NCBI GenBank assembly: GCA_003243445.1
Contig: QFQQ01000023.1
Location: 1-64,000 of the forward strand
Reading direction: 5' to 3'
Origin: Citrobacter freundii
Lineage (GTDB): Bacteria; Bacteroidota; Bacteroidia; Chitinophagales; Chitinophagaceae
Length of the DNA: 64,000 bases
Part shown: piece after piece, positions 18,572-27,163 of the stretch
Numbering within the stretch: position 1 is the stretch's first letter
Layout of the letters: each line of letters begins with the position of its first letter
Made by a program: the position numbers and the translations under genes
Notes under the pieces: model-generated
What the model saw: only the letters and a program-made list of their open reading frames with translations
Databases searched by the model: none
Told to the model about the DNA's origin: nothing

Positions 18572-19151
18572 AGTATCTCACCAGCGAATTGATCTCAGCA
18601 TACTGCAACAACATAATCGTCTTCCCATCCCTTATCTCCCCTGTCTTTACCATTTCAATAGCTGTTGAAAGTGGCAATTCCAGCACTTCAATATTTTCCT
18701 GTTCGTGCTCAACGCCACCGCCTTCGGTTACTTTCATTTCCTGCCTGTATTCGGCCACGAAAAAATGAACGATCTCGGTGACAGAGCCTGGTGACATATA
18801 AGCTTCAAATATCTTGCGGACATCGGTGATCTTGTAGCCTGTTTCCTCCTCTGTTTCGCGGCGGATAGCATCTTCGGGATTGTCTTTATCCAGCAGGCCC
18901 GCGCAGGATTCGATCAGCATGCCGGATGCATTGCCGTTGATGAATGTTGGCAGGCGGAACTGTCGCGTGAGAATAACAGTTCCCTGTTCTTTATTATAGA
19001 GAAGGATCGTTGCTCCGTTTCCCCTGTCGTATGCCTCGCGTGTATGCGTCACCCATTCACCATTCTTTTTAAATTCATAAGTGATCTTTTTTAAAACATA
19101 CCAGTGATCGGAAAGAATTTCAGTCTTGAGTATTTTAATGTCTTCGTTCAT
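18570..19151 (-). CDS. nudK: NudK-like GDP-mannose pyrophosphatase (Nudix)
   Basis: A 193-residue Nudix hydrolase that follows E. coli NudK closely through its length: ILSDHWYVLKKITYEF, YDRGNGATILLYN, ESCAGLLD, Nudix box with REXXEEXG (RRETEEETG), FEAYMSPGSVTE and EIRDGKT. NudK splits GDP-mannose and related nucleotide sugars. The frame is open to 19346, but the homology and a natural N-terminus start at 19151. Monocistronic. Confidence 0.92.
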   Translation of the reverse strand: MNEDIKILKTEILSDHWYVLKKITYEFKKNGEWVTHTREAYDRGNGATILLYNKEQGTVILTRQFRLPTFINGNASGMLIESCAGLLDKDNPEDAIRRETEEETGYKITDVRKIFEAYMSPGSVTEIVHFFVAEYRQEMKVTEGGGVEHEQENIEVLELPLSTAIEMVKTGEIRDGKTIMLLQYAEINSLVRY

Positions 19152-19275
19152 TGCCGTTCTTTCGATAAAATTACTGATTTGAAAAAATGAAAATGCCGCC
19201 GCTGTATCACCGGCAGAATAGATGAGTGAGTGGCAGCCTGAAGGGCATGAATTGCGGGAACAGCTGCAGAACCTG

Positions 19276-19428
19276 TCAGCGCCAGTTGAAATCACCTGTT
19301 CTCCGGCCTCTCTTTTTTGAAAGCATAAAGAACAACTGCAGTGCAAAAAGAATACAAACGCCCTCGCAATAGCGAAACCATTGCAAACGCCTTAGCGATT
19401 GGTTGATATCCTGCTCCGTGTTATTCAT
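19276..19428 (-). CDS. Possible small membrane protein (50 aa)
   Basis: A short frame starting MNNTEQDINQSLRRLQWFR with one hydrophobic helix (GVCILFALQLFFML) and a basic tail (SKKRGRRT). The charge pattern suits a single-span inner membrane protein, but there is no recognised family or clear promoter and the frame may be fortuitous. Confidence 0.3.
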   Translation of the reverse strand: MNNTEQDINQSLRRLQWFRYCEGVCILFALQLFFMLSKKRGRRTGDFNWR

Positions 19429-19640
19429 TTGCGGAAAAATATGACAGCTCTTTTCTGCAAAAAACAACCATTAACATCAATGGTCATTTACCGGTATTGA
19501 ACTGTGAAAAAAGGCTGATGATCTTCCTCTCTGCCCGATCATTCCGGTCAAGACGATCTGAAATCGTTTTCGTGAAAGCAGCCCGGGCTGATCGATAAAA
19601 GAGTTATTTTCATTATCCATTCTCATTTATCAACTCAACG

Positions 19641-20471
19641 ATGAAAACAATAAAACGATCATTGCCGGCCACACTGTTGCTTGTACTATTGTCTCTCCAT
19701 GTTTTTTCACAGAAAAATAAACCCGCATTCAAGGTCATTGCATTCTATACAGCCAAAGCCGATCAGGCGCATATCAGCTATGTTCATGAAGCCAACCGCT
19801 GGTTCCCTGAGCAGGCGAAAAAATATAATTTCTCCTATGATTCCACATCAAACTGGAATAACCTGAATGATACATTTCTTGCAAAATACCAGGTGGTATT
19901 ATTCCTTGACACCCGTCCCGAAAAACCCGAGCAGCGCGCCGCCTTTCAGCGGTACATGGAGCATGGTGGAGCATGGATGGGTTTTCATTTTGCGGGTTTT
20001 GCATTGACGCCGTCGGCGGTGCAGCAAAACTGGGATTGGTATCATGATCATTTTCTTGGTTCAGGTCAATACAAAGGAAATACCTGGCGCCCGACCTCAG
20101 CGGTACTCAGGGTGGAAGCTCCTTCCCATCCTGCTGTCAAAAATCTTCCGGCCACTTTCAAATCATCGCCGAATGAATGGTATAGCTGGGAAAAAGATCT
20201 CCGTAAGAATGACTCGATACAGATTCTGCTGGCAATCGATTCATCAAGTTTTCCACTTGGTACAGGTCCAAAGCAACACGAGATCTGGCATAGCGGCTAC
20301 TATCCTGTTGCATGGACGAACAAATACTACAGGATGATCTATGTTAATATGGGTCATAACGATATCGATTATGAAGGCGGGACGAATAAGGAATTGTCGT
20401 TTCAGTTTGCGAATGAGGTGCAGAACAGGTTTATTGTGGATGGGTTGTTGTGGTTGGGGAGGAAGAAATAG
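19641..20471 (+). CDS. ThuA domain-containing exported protein
   Basis: A 276-residue protein with a signal peptide (TLLLVLLSLHVFSQ) and a ThuA-like glutamine-amidotransferase fold: VIAFYTAKADQAHISYVHEA, VVLFLDTRPEKPEQRAAF, GGAWMGFHFAG and a late YVNMGHNDIDYE. ThuA proteins are linked to sugar (trehalose) metabolism and often sit with DUF1080 proteins; one of these is at 27164, but not adjacent. Activity unknown. A family A repeat begins at the stop codon. Confidence 0.9.
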   Translation: MKTIKRSLPATLLLVLLSLHVFSQKNKPAFKVIAFYTAKADQAHISYVHEANRWFPEQAKKYNFSYDSTSNWNNLNDTFLAKYQVVLFLDTRPEKPEQRAAFQRYMEHGGAWMGFHFAGFALTPSAVQQNWDWYHDHFLGSGQYKGNTWRPTSAVLRVEAPSHPAVKNLPATFKSSPNEWYSWEKDLRKNDSIQILLAIDSSSFPLGTGPKQHEIWHSGYYPVAWTNKYYRMIYVNMGHNDIDYEGGTNKELSFQFANEVQNRFIVDGLLWLGRKK

Positions 20472-20550
20472 GTTTCAGAGGTTTCAGAGGTTTCAGAGGT
20501 TTCAGAGGTTTGAAAGGTTTGAGAGGTTTGGGGAGTTTGGGAAGTTGGCG
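20471..20550. repeat. Family A 9-nt repeat, left arm
   Basis: Four near-exact GGTTTCAGA units followed by diverging ones (GGTTTGAAA, GGTTTGAGA, GGTTTGGGG), starting on the stop codon of the ThuA gene. Reverse-complement partner at 21072-21141. Confidence 0.85.
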
Positions 20551-21071
20551 GAGTCATTCAGTACAGCAATAAATTTTATTCCCCAGGGTTGTGTATGCGA
20601 TCCTGAAAAGGTTATGGTTAATCTCGGGAGTACTGCTGTCCGGTAAGACGGCGATGGCTAATGATCGATCTATTTTTAAAGTGAATAGCTGCTCAATTGA
20701 ATTCATTTTGCAAAGCAGATTCCTTTGAAAGCATCAGGAAGACACTATCAACTGCCAATAGATCGCGCACTCCTCACCTACAATTAAAATTGTGGGCTAG
20801 TTGCACTTCAAAATAACTGAGCAGTTATTTCCATCAGCTCACTATTCGAATCAATTTCCCGAATGCAGGCCGGTCGTTTAGCCCACAATTTTAATTGTGG
20901 GTGAGGAATGCGCGATCGTCGTCTATGATAAGCATACATCTCAACGACACAAACGAAAACATTAACTACCCCGTATTGACCTGTCAATTGTAATTCCACC
21001 GCACACCAATAGTCTGTAAACGAAACATAACTCTTCGGTTGAAGCGGTTCAACATTATGTAAATACGAACT
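20551..21071. other. Gene-free stretch between family A arms
   Basis: No gene is supported. It holds a long inverted repeat (20761-20917, listed separately). A 93-codon minus-strand frame here runs through that hairpin and is not credible. Confidence 0.6.
20761..20917. repeat. REP-like inverted repeat, 39-bp arms
   Basis: Arms 20761-20799 and 20879-20917 are reverse complements with about 37 of 39 positions matching. Each contains the palindrome CACAATTTTAATTGTG or a near copy. A small hairpin AATAACTG-AG-CAGTTATT (20812-20829) sits in the spacer. Confidence 0.8.
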
Positions 21072-21141
21072 ACACAACCTCCCAAACATATCAAACCTCT
21101 GAAACCTCTGGAACTTTTGAAACCTCTGGAACTTTTGAAAT
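21072..21141. repeat. Family A 9-nt repeat, right arm
   Basis: AACCTCTGR units in the opposite orientation to 20471-20550, ending 6 bp before the stop of the MscS gene at 21148. Confidence 0.8.
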
Positions 21142-21147
21142 TACCCC

Positions 21148-23562
21148 CTACGCCTCTATCGAAATACCCTCCTCCCCCAATTCCTTATGCAACAAATACA
21201 GAATTGAACTTCTCGCTTCCGCTGCTTTGAAAACATCTTTACACCAGAAATGTACTTTCAGATCGAATTCATTTTTTTTGATGCCTGTAAATTCGATCTG
21301 AGGCCTGGAGCCTTCTATCACATATCCTGAATGAATAATGGTGTTTGTGATGATGCTGGATACTTTCTCAATATCACTCGTGCCTGCTATTGCCATCGAG
21401 ATAGCAAGACGTTGCTGATTATTGCTTAACGTCCAGTTGGTGATGTGCTGTGATAATACATCTCCATTGGGAATGATCACTTCCGCGCCATCATTCGTCA
21501 TCAGTGTGCTGGATCTTAGCCCGATCTCGCGGACCTTGCCGGCCTTGTCCCCGATCTCTATGGAATCGCCGATCTGCAAAGGCCTGTCAAAAATCAGGAT
21601 GATGCCGGATACAAAATTGCTTACGATGTTTTGCAGACCAAGACCGATACCAACACCCAATGCACCAAGCACGATCGTGATCTTATCAACGGGTAAACCG
21701 GAAGCTGCGACGGCAAGCAAATAACCAAGACAAAGTACGATCAGCCTTGCGATCAGCATACGCGAACGCTGACGTTTATTCTGTACTTCTTCGTTACCTG
21801 TATCGCCAAAGAAATAGCCCACATATTTTTGCAGAAGATGCGCAAACCAGATGATCAGGAAAAATAATAACACCCCGCCAATGGTAAATCCGGCGCTGCC
21901 GATACTGCGCTGTTTTTCCATCACTGCTACAAAAAGATCTTTTGAGGTGTTGTAGATATTCAGGTTGGTGGTGAATACGATCAGCCATAATACAAATACA
22001 AGGAACAGGACGGGACCATTGAACGCCTTTAATACAGCCTGGTAATCGAATGAATTGCGAACGCCCTGTTTGATCCGGCTTGCTTCGATCTGCAGCAATA
22101 TCGCTTCCACCATAATGCGGCTGAATACTGCCAGTCCGATCGCCTGCGTGAAAGAAAAGATCGCCGTATTGCCAAGGATCTGTGCAAGTGAAAATCTTCC
22201 AAACAAATTGCAGATAATGGCCAGCACGTTCATGATATTATGCAGGATGATCACAAACCGGAGGAAGCCACGCAAATGCAGATGGTTCTTCATACCGCGA
22301 AGAAATAATGAACCAAACACAACCGATAATATATTGAGCAGGATCAGCCAGCTTCGCTGCAATACACCGGGAACAAGGATATGATGTGTGAATGAAAAAG
22401 AAATGTATAATAACACCATGGCGATCCAATACCAGAATAATCTTCGCGGCCATTTTTTCCAGCAGATAAATGTCAGCGTAAGTATCAGCAAAAACTGCAT
22501 GGATTCGATATACACCGAAGGTGCATCAAGATCAAACAATGGCGCCAGTGTAAAAATGACCACCAACGCTGAAGCGATATAAAACGGATACAGGTAATCC
22601 ACCTGCGAGCCTTTCAATATCTCCATCGCGTTTGCTTTTTTCAACCGGAAAATGTTTCGGTATGCCCAAATACCAAATAACAAGCCGATCAGCAAAAGGA
22701 ATAACCGCTTATTTACACTATCCTTAAAATAATAACGGAGTGCTTTCCTTTCTCCTGAATAAGCGCGCTCATAAGCCGCACGCAATTTATTCAGCGAGCT
22801 GTCCGGCGTTGGTTCCCATAGATAATTGAACTCTTTGCCGAACACGCGCGAAAACGAATTCATCAAAAGATTATCAACTTTTTCAATCAACGCAGCAGTA
22901 GTGATCGCATTGCCGGAATTATGTGTTTGCAGCTGATTCACCAGTGCAAGACTTCCTTTTAATTCAGTTGTGCTGGAACGCCAGGCCTCGCGCATATCTT
23001 TTAATTGCGGCGCGAAGAGCTGCCTGTTCGCTGAGTCGCGCCAGAGATCACGGAGAATGGTATCAGCCACCAGGTTCTTCATTTCGCGGCGGAGCTGGTT
23101 AAGATCAGTCTCGGTGCTATCCAGGATACCACGCTGATACTCGATATCCTGTTGAATATTGGTCAGAAGGGTGCGGAACATCTGAAGGTTCCGCAGACTG
23201 AGTGCCTGGCTGTTGTTGATGATATTATCCTTCAGCACGATCAGCGAAGAATCGCTGTCGGCAAGTTTTTCACCGATATCCGTCACTTCCGGGCCAAGAT
23301 CACTCCGGTTCCTGATCATTGACAGTACGGCATAGGTCTTTTCTATGCGGAGCTGATAGTCGCTGCTGGTGAGTTTGGATGAGTCGGCGAAAAGTGAGCC
23401 AAGATCGCGGTTGCGGCGGAACCGGGTGGTATCGTTGCGGCGGCTGGTATCACTGCGATTGGTTGAATCGCGTTTAAAACGAAGACTATCCTGTGCAAAA
23501 GACGAAACAGCAATAAAAACCAACACAGATACGAGCGCGAGAAAGCGAACTGGTTTTTGCAT
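21148..23562 (-). CDS. Mechanosensitive ion channel (MscS family), large type
   Basis: An 804-residue protein: signal peptide (FLALVSVLVFIAVSSFAQ), a Ser/Arg/Asp-rich and helical periplasmic region (about 30-270), several transmembrane helices, then the MscS core with pore helix VLGALGVGIGLGLQNIVSNF, the beta domain FDRPLQIGDSIEIGDKAGKV and a C-terminal alpha/beta domain. Large MscS channels of this layout (MscK/YbdG-like) release solutes on hypo-osmotic shock. I set the start at ATG 23562; a TTG at 23571 is in frame but less likely. A good promoter lies upstream. Confidence 0.92.
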   Translation of the reverse strand: MQKPVRFLALVSVLVFIAVSSFAQDSLRFKRDSTNRSDTSRRNDTTRFRRNRDLGSLFADSSKLTSSDYQLRIEKTYAVLSMIRNRSDLGPEVTDIGEKLADSDSSLIVLKDNIINNSQALSLRNLQMFRTLLTNIQQDIEYQRGILDSTETDLNQLRREMKNLVADTILRDLWRDSANRQLFAPQLKDMREAWRSSTTELKGSLALVNQLQTHNSGNAITTAALIEKVDNLLMNSFSRVFGKEFNYLWEPTPDSSLNKLRAAYERAYSGERKALRYYFKDSVNKRLFLLLIGLLFGIWAYRNIFRLKKANAMEILKGSQVDYLYPFYIASALVVIFTLAPLFDLDAPSVYIESMQFLLILTLTFICWKKWPRRLFWYWIAMVLLYISFSFTHHILVPGVLQRSWLILLNILSVVFGSLFLRGMKNHLHLRGFLRFVIILHNIMNVLAIICNLFGRFSLAQILGNTAIFSFTQAIGLAVFSRIMVEAILLQIEASRIKQGVRNSFDYQAVLKAFNGPVLFLVFVLWLIVFTTNLNIYNTSKDLFVAVMEKQRSIGSAGFTIGGVLLFFLIIWFAHLLQKYVGYFFGDTGNEEVQNKRQRSRMLIARLIVLCLGYLLAVAASGLPVDKITIVLGALGVGIGLGLQNIVSNFVSGIILIFDRPLQIGDSIEIGDKAGKVREIGLRSSTLMTNDGAEVIIPNGDVLSQHITNWTLSNNQQRLAISMAIAGTSDIEKVSSIITNTIIHSGYVIEGSRPQIEFTGIKKNEFDLKVHFWCKDVFKAAEARSSILYLLHKELGEEGISIEA

Positions 23563-23581
23563 AAGGCTCAATTAATCGGTG

Positions 23582-23612
23582 TAAAAGTATAAAAGCAGAT
23601 GTGAATTACAAA
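23582..23612 (-). promoter_or_regulatory. Complete -33/-7 promoter for the MscS gene
   Basis: On the minus strand TTTG (23612-23609), 19-nt spacer, TACTTTTA (23589-23582), which fits the Bacteroidota TTTG / TAnnTTTR arrangement. It lies 19 nt before ATG 23562. Confidence 0.6.
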
Positions 23613-23669
23613 TTAGCATTGGAAGAAATGGGTTGAGCGGTTGTCGCCTGGAGCAGAGGGTAGCGAAGA

Positions 23670-23709
23670 CCGATGTTCGATGGTCGATGTTGGATGGTCG
23701 ATCGTCGAT
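23670..23709. repeat. Family B heptamer repeat, single arm
   Basis: Units CGATGTT / CGATGGT / CGATGTT / GGATGGT without a visible mirrored partner. The rest of 23613-23913 holds nothing recognisable except AT-rich DNA before the next gene. Confidence 0.7.
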
Positions 23710-23913
23710 TTTTAACTTGAGCAATATTTGAACGTAGGAATAATTCTAATAAGCTAGAGAATGCTCTATTGATTAAGCACTTTTTTGTGGGATTTGAGGT
23801 CAGTCATGCTGTCTGGAACATCTTATATGCAGAAAAAAACGTGTTTTGCCGGTGAAAAACCCATGGTAAGAAAAGGGTGTTTGTTTTTCTTTATGTTCTA
23901 AAATAAAAAACAT

Positions 23914-24330
23914 ATGGGATTAATTCATGCTGAAGTCTTGCTTATTAATGACCGGGATATTAGTCTTGCCAAACGCAATATCATTGGAGAAGAAGAGATT
24001 CGTCAGATCAATGTAAATATGCTGGTGGATACAGGATCTCTTACGATGTGTATTAATGAAAATATACAGTCACTACTGAATTTGCCGGTAGTCGGTAAAA
24101 AAAGATCTCAACTTGCAGACGGCAGTTTCCGTGATCTTGATCGCGTTAGTTCTTTAAAAGCACGATTTGAAAATCAGGAAGTGACTTGTGATGCGCTGGT
24201 CTTACCCGGGGACAGTGAACCATTGCTTGGTGCAATTCCTCTCGAAGGAATGGATGTATTCATCGATCAAAAAAGACAAGAATTGAAGGTTACACCGGAA
24301 GGGCAACATAATCCAAACTTCAGGGTATAA
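23914..24330 (+). CDS. Clan AA aspartic protease-like protein
   Basis: A 138-residue cytosolic-looking protein (no signal peptide) with the retropepsin signature MLVDTGSLTMCIN (D39-T40-G41), a flap-like LADGSFRDLDRVSSL and the second-half PLLGAIPLEGMDVFID. Small bacterial clan-AA proteins of this kind are often annotated as aspartyl proteases; activity is unproven and a dimer would be needed. First of a tandem pair of paralogues, 63 bp before the second. Confidence 0.8.
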   Translation: MGLIHAEVLLINDRDISLAKRNIIGEEEIRQINVNMLVDTGSLTMCINENIQSLLNLPVVGKKRSQLADGSFRDLDRVSSLKARFENQEVTCDALVLPGDSEPLLGAIPLEGMDVFIDQKRQELKVTPEGQHNPNFRV

Positions 24331-24393
24331 GTTGAATAGTTTGAGCAGACATTTTTACAATGGATTATCACTTAAACCATTAACCATATCCAG

Positions 24394-24804
24394 ATGATTT
24401 ATACTGAAATATTACTGCGTAATGCCTGCGATCCCACTATAGAAAAGTTTATTCTCCATACGAATGAACATAAAAGACAGGCCAATGTAAATATGATCGT
24501 GGATGCTGATTTCTCCATGACTTGTATCCCTCGCGCTATCAGCGATAAACTGGAACTTCGTTTTATGCAAAAAAGAAGATTTCAATTGCCGGATGGTCAG
24601 ATCGATAACTTCGATGTTGTCGGGCCATTGCGTATTCATTTCCTCGATCGCAATTCATGTACAATCGCAATCGTCGTACCTGATGAGGTTGAACCTATAC
24701 TTGGGTGGATTTCAATAGAAGAAATGGGCTTGTTGATCGATAGGACATCGCGAAAACTAATTCCCAGCCCGAAAAGCCTGAAAGGCCCGTGGTTGAGAAT
24801 ATAA
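24394..24804 (+). CDS. Clan AA aspartic protease-like protein with degenerate active site
   Basis: A 136-residue paralogue of the preceding gene. The same blocks are present (MIVDADFSMTCI, LPDGQIDNFDVVGPL, PILGWISIEEMGLLID), but the catalytic triplet reads D37-A38-D39 in place of DTG. The Asp is kept while the Thr and the flap-supporting Gly are lost, which should remove or greatly lower protease activity. It may be a regulatory or dimerisation partner of its neighbour, by inference from the tandem arrangement. Confidence 0.75.
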   Translation: MIYTEILLRNACDPTIEKFILHTNEHKRQANVNMIVDADFSMTCIPRAISDKLELRFMQKRRFQLPDGQIDNFDVVGPLRIHFLDRNSCTIAIVVPDEVEPILGWISIEEMGLLIDRTSRKLIPSPKSLKGPWLRI

Positions 24805-24904
24805 ACAAATCATCATTACCAGCAATTCCGGGTTGATACACGATACCTTCTGATATCAGTCATCAACCCGGAATTCTTCCATCTACTTATTTCCTTTTCG
24901 CCAA

Positions 24905-25531
24905 TCAGAATTTACCAAACTTTAGTGTTGCATTATAACTTACTCCCCTGATATCCTTATCCTTCATACCCGCGGCATCACTTCCAAAACTGGCACGATA
25001 GGAAATACCCGGACTGAACCGCATCCATTTAAAAAGATTCACTTCCATTTGCACACCGGGTTCTGTAACAAAGAACCAGTTCTCGTCACTTACATTATTA
25101 TCATAGTTATCATGCCAGTTATGCCTGTCATACTGCAACGTAAATCCCGCTCCTGCAAACAACTGGAACACAAAGTGTATAGGTTTGTTTGATCCCACAA
25201 CGTATTCTGTCATCAAACCGCATTGCCCATATTCATAACTGCGATTTCGCGCAGGATCCGTACTGAATTGCAATGGCACCCGAATATTATTCGTAACAGC
25301 AGCGCTTTCGATACCCACCAGCAGGCGGTGATTGATATACCAGCCACCGTAGATCGCCGATATGTTTGCATATTGTCCGCGGATCTTCGTAAACTTATTC
25401 GTCAGCGCACCATATCCGCCGGAACTGAGTATACCTTTTTTAAACACTGTTTTAATCGGCTCCTGTGCAATAGCACCTTTCACGAGCAAAAGGCAAAACA
25501 GCAATGTCTTAATGGTAGTTTTTTTCGTCAT
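24905..25531 (-). CDS. Predicted outer-membrane beta-barrel protein
   Basis: A 208-residue exported protein: signal peptide (TLLFCLLLVKGAIAQ), then alternating hydrophobic strands rich in Gly and aromatic residues (YANISAIYGGWYINHRLLVGIE, IHFVFQLFAGAGFTLQYDRH) ending in a barrel-type C-terminal strand closing on Phe (ATLKFGKF). Function unknown; probably an 8-stranded barrel. Start at 25531 gives the signal peptide. Confidence 0.75.
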   Translation of the reverse strand: MTKKTTIKTLLFCLLLVKGAIAQEPIKTVFKKGILSSGGYGALTNKFTKIRGQYANISAIYGGWYINHRLLVGIESAAVTNNIRVPLQFSTDPARNRSYEYGQCGLMTEYVVGSNKPIHFVFQLFAGAGFTLQYDRHNWHDNYDNNVSDENWFFVTEPGVQMEVNLFKWMRFSPGISYRASFGSDAAGMKDKDIRGVSYNATLKFGKF

Positions 25532-25558
25532 CTTGTTGTTCGTTTTTATGGATAACAA

Positions 25559-25789
25559 GATGAGGAGGTGATACCCCTACGAAAAGAAGATTTTTTTTGA
25601 ACTTACGATTTTAGCGAAGGGGAAGACCGGAGCGATGAATTGAGGATACAGGTTGAGCGTTTAATGAAAAAACAATGACCAGCCAAACGCCGGCATATGT
25701 TCGGGAAAAAGTTAAATAGAGTAAGCTTCCTTTCGGTCCAGATTGCCTTTTAATTCATCAACCGCAGGCAAAATTGCACACCTAGAATT
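25559..25789. other. Intergenic DNA before the palindromic elements
   Basis: Nothing recognised in this part of the gap between 25532 and 26208; the remainder is the two palindromic elements listed next. Confidence 0.5.
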
Positions 25790-25909
25790 CCCTTATCGTC
25801 CTTCCCGGGCTAATTTTTACCGGTAAGGCTGGAAGGACGGTAAGAACATACACAAAGATGCGGCTTAACTAAACAACACTGAATTTTAATCCAATGTCGT
25901 TTAGTTAAC
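25790..25909. repeat. Palindromic element family H, copy 1
   Basis: Hairpin of TTACCGGTAAGG type with arms CGTCCTTCC / GGAAGGACG, followed by an inverted pair CTTAACTAAACAACACTG ... CCAATGTCGTTTAGTTAA. A second copy with the same layout and the same last 18 bases is at 49239-49362. Confidence 0.7.
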
Positions 25910-26122
25910 GGAACGCGATTTGCTCGCCTGGCGTAGGGCCCCCTCTAAATCTCCCCCTTCAGGGGAGACTTAGAACAGTCATTATAAAAGAGAAGTCAAA
26001 TCGTATAGAATATAAGCATTCAATACGATTTGACTTCTCTTAATTCAGGCGGTGATAAGTCTCCCCTGAAGGGGGAGATTTAGAGGGGGCCCTACGCCGG
26101 GCGCTTAACTAAACGACATTGG
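25891..26122. mobile_element. 232-bp MITE-like palindromic element
   Basis: Perfect 18-bp termini CCAATGTCGTTTAGTTAA (25891-25908) and their reverse complement (26105-26122); inside, perfect 41-bp inverted arms (25932-25972 and 26056-26096); inside those, perfect 18-bp arms AGAGAAGTCAAATCGTAT (25990-26007) and 26023-26040. No coding capacity. The inner CCCCTCTAAATCTCCCCC-type sequence resembles a repeat I recall from other Bacteroidota genomes. Shares its left terminus with the adjacent family H element. Confidence 0.75.
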
Positions 26123-26208
26123 CCTTTAACCGTGCCCTATGAAAACAGCCATACCTTTAAACGTGATAGGATATTTTTTACGTTGTCTCAGAACTAAATA
26201 GTCCCAAC

Positions 26209-27030
26209 TCAAAGAAGCAGTCTCAGGCCAACAATCGCCAGACACACGGCGAGCGCCTTTACAATGATATCGCCTTTTACTTTATGAGACAGCATCGCAC
26301 CGATCTGGGCACCGGGTATAACACCTATGGCAAGCCAGATGATCATGTGAAGAATGTAAGGGTCATTGTAATTTCCCTGCAACGCATGCACGAGCACACT
26401 TACAGTCGCCATGATCGCAAGAATAAAATGCGAGGTGGCTGTGGCAATATACACGGGAAATTTTAGCCAGTGGACCAGTGCCGGGACATGGATGATGCCA
26501 CCGCCGATGCCAAGTAACGGAGATAGAAACCCAACGATCACACTGATCAGCATGCCGCGGTATTTATTATAGGAATAGCGGTATTCAACATGGCCGCGGT
26601 CGGTAAGCACACGGTGCGTGAAGCGTTTGCCGGATGGCAATGTTGATGCTGCATCGCCAGCCTCGCTGCGTTTCTTGAAAAAAAGGAAAGCAGCCAGCGC
26701 AACAAGTATCACTCCGAATACAACATTAAAGGCATTGACAGGAATAAACTTTGTAACAAATACACCAAGAACGGAACCCGGAATGGTTGCCGCAGCAAAC
26801 AGTATCCCCGCCTTGTAGTCGATACGGCCGGACTTTGCGTAAGCCAACGATCCCGAAATGGCATTGCAGGCAACTACAACCAACGATACGGCAGTGACCA
26901 ATTCCGGCGACATACCAGGATGTGTGAACAATAATAAAGGCACCAGCAAAAAACCACCGCCCGCACCGATCAGCGTACCCATAGTCCCGATCAGAAAGCC
27001 GGCAAGCAAAAGGACGAACGCATTATCCAT
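26209..27030 (-). CDS. TauE/SafE family sulfite exporter-like permease
   Basis: A 273-residue, roughly 8-helix membrane protein with the duplicated TauE/SafE pattern: GTMGTLIGAGGGFLLVPLLL in the first half and GFLSPLLGIGGGIIHVPALV in the second. Members move sulfite, sulfoacetate or other small organic anions; the substrate is unknown. The frame opens at 27123, but an exact TATCTTTG at 27036-27043 sits just upstream of ATG 27030, so translation starts there. Divergent from the DUF1080 lipoprotein. Confidence 0.9.
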   Translation of the reverse strand: MDNAFVLLLAGFLIGTMGTLIGAGGGFLLVPLLLFTHPGMSPELVTAVSLVVVACNAISGSLAYAKSGRIDYKAGILFAAATIPGSVLGVFVTKFIPVNAFNVVFGVILVALAAFLFFKKRSEAGDAASTLPSGKRFTHRVLTDRGHVEYRYSYNKYRGMLISVIVGFLSPLLGIGGGIIHVPALVHWLKFPVYIATATSHFILAIMATVSVLVHALQGNYNDPYILHMIIWLAIGVIPGAQIGAMLSHKVKGDIIVKALAVCLAIVGLRLLL

Positions 27031-27035
27031 GGCCG

Positions 27036-27043
27036 CAAAGATA
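27036..27043 (-). promoter_or_regulatory. -7 promoter element, leaderless SafE transcript
   Basis: Exact TATCTTTG ending 5 nt before ATG 27030, which puts the expected transcription start at or next to the start codon. Confidence 0.6.
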
Positions 27044-27137
27044 ATCATGATGCAGATTCGATGACCGATGACAGATCGCCGGGCTCCACAATGTGACACG
27101 GATTTCCCAATCCCAAACGACATTCCCTATAAATCGT

Positions 27138-27145
27138 TAGCTTTA
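27138..27145 (+). promoter_or_regulatory. -7 promoter element for the DUF1080 gene
   Basis: TAGCTTTA, 18 nt before ATG 27164. Confidence 0.45.
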
Positions 27146-27163
27146 CAAACATCAACGATCAAT

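Noticed and set aside
20808..21089. 93-codon minus-strand frame in the ThuA/MscS gap
   Set aside because: It reads through the long inverted repeat, has no family resemblance and no promoter; open by chance.
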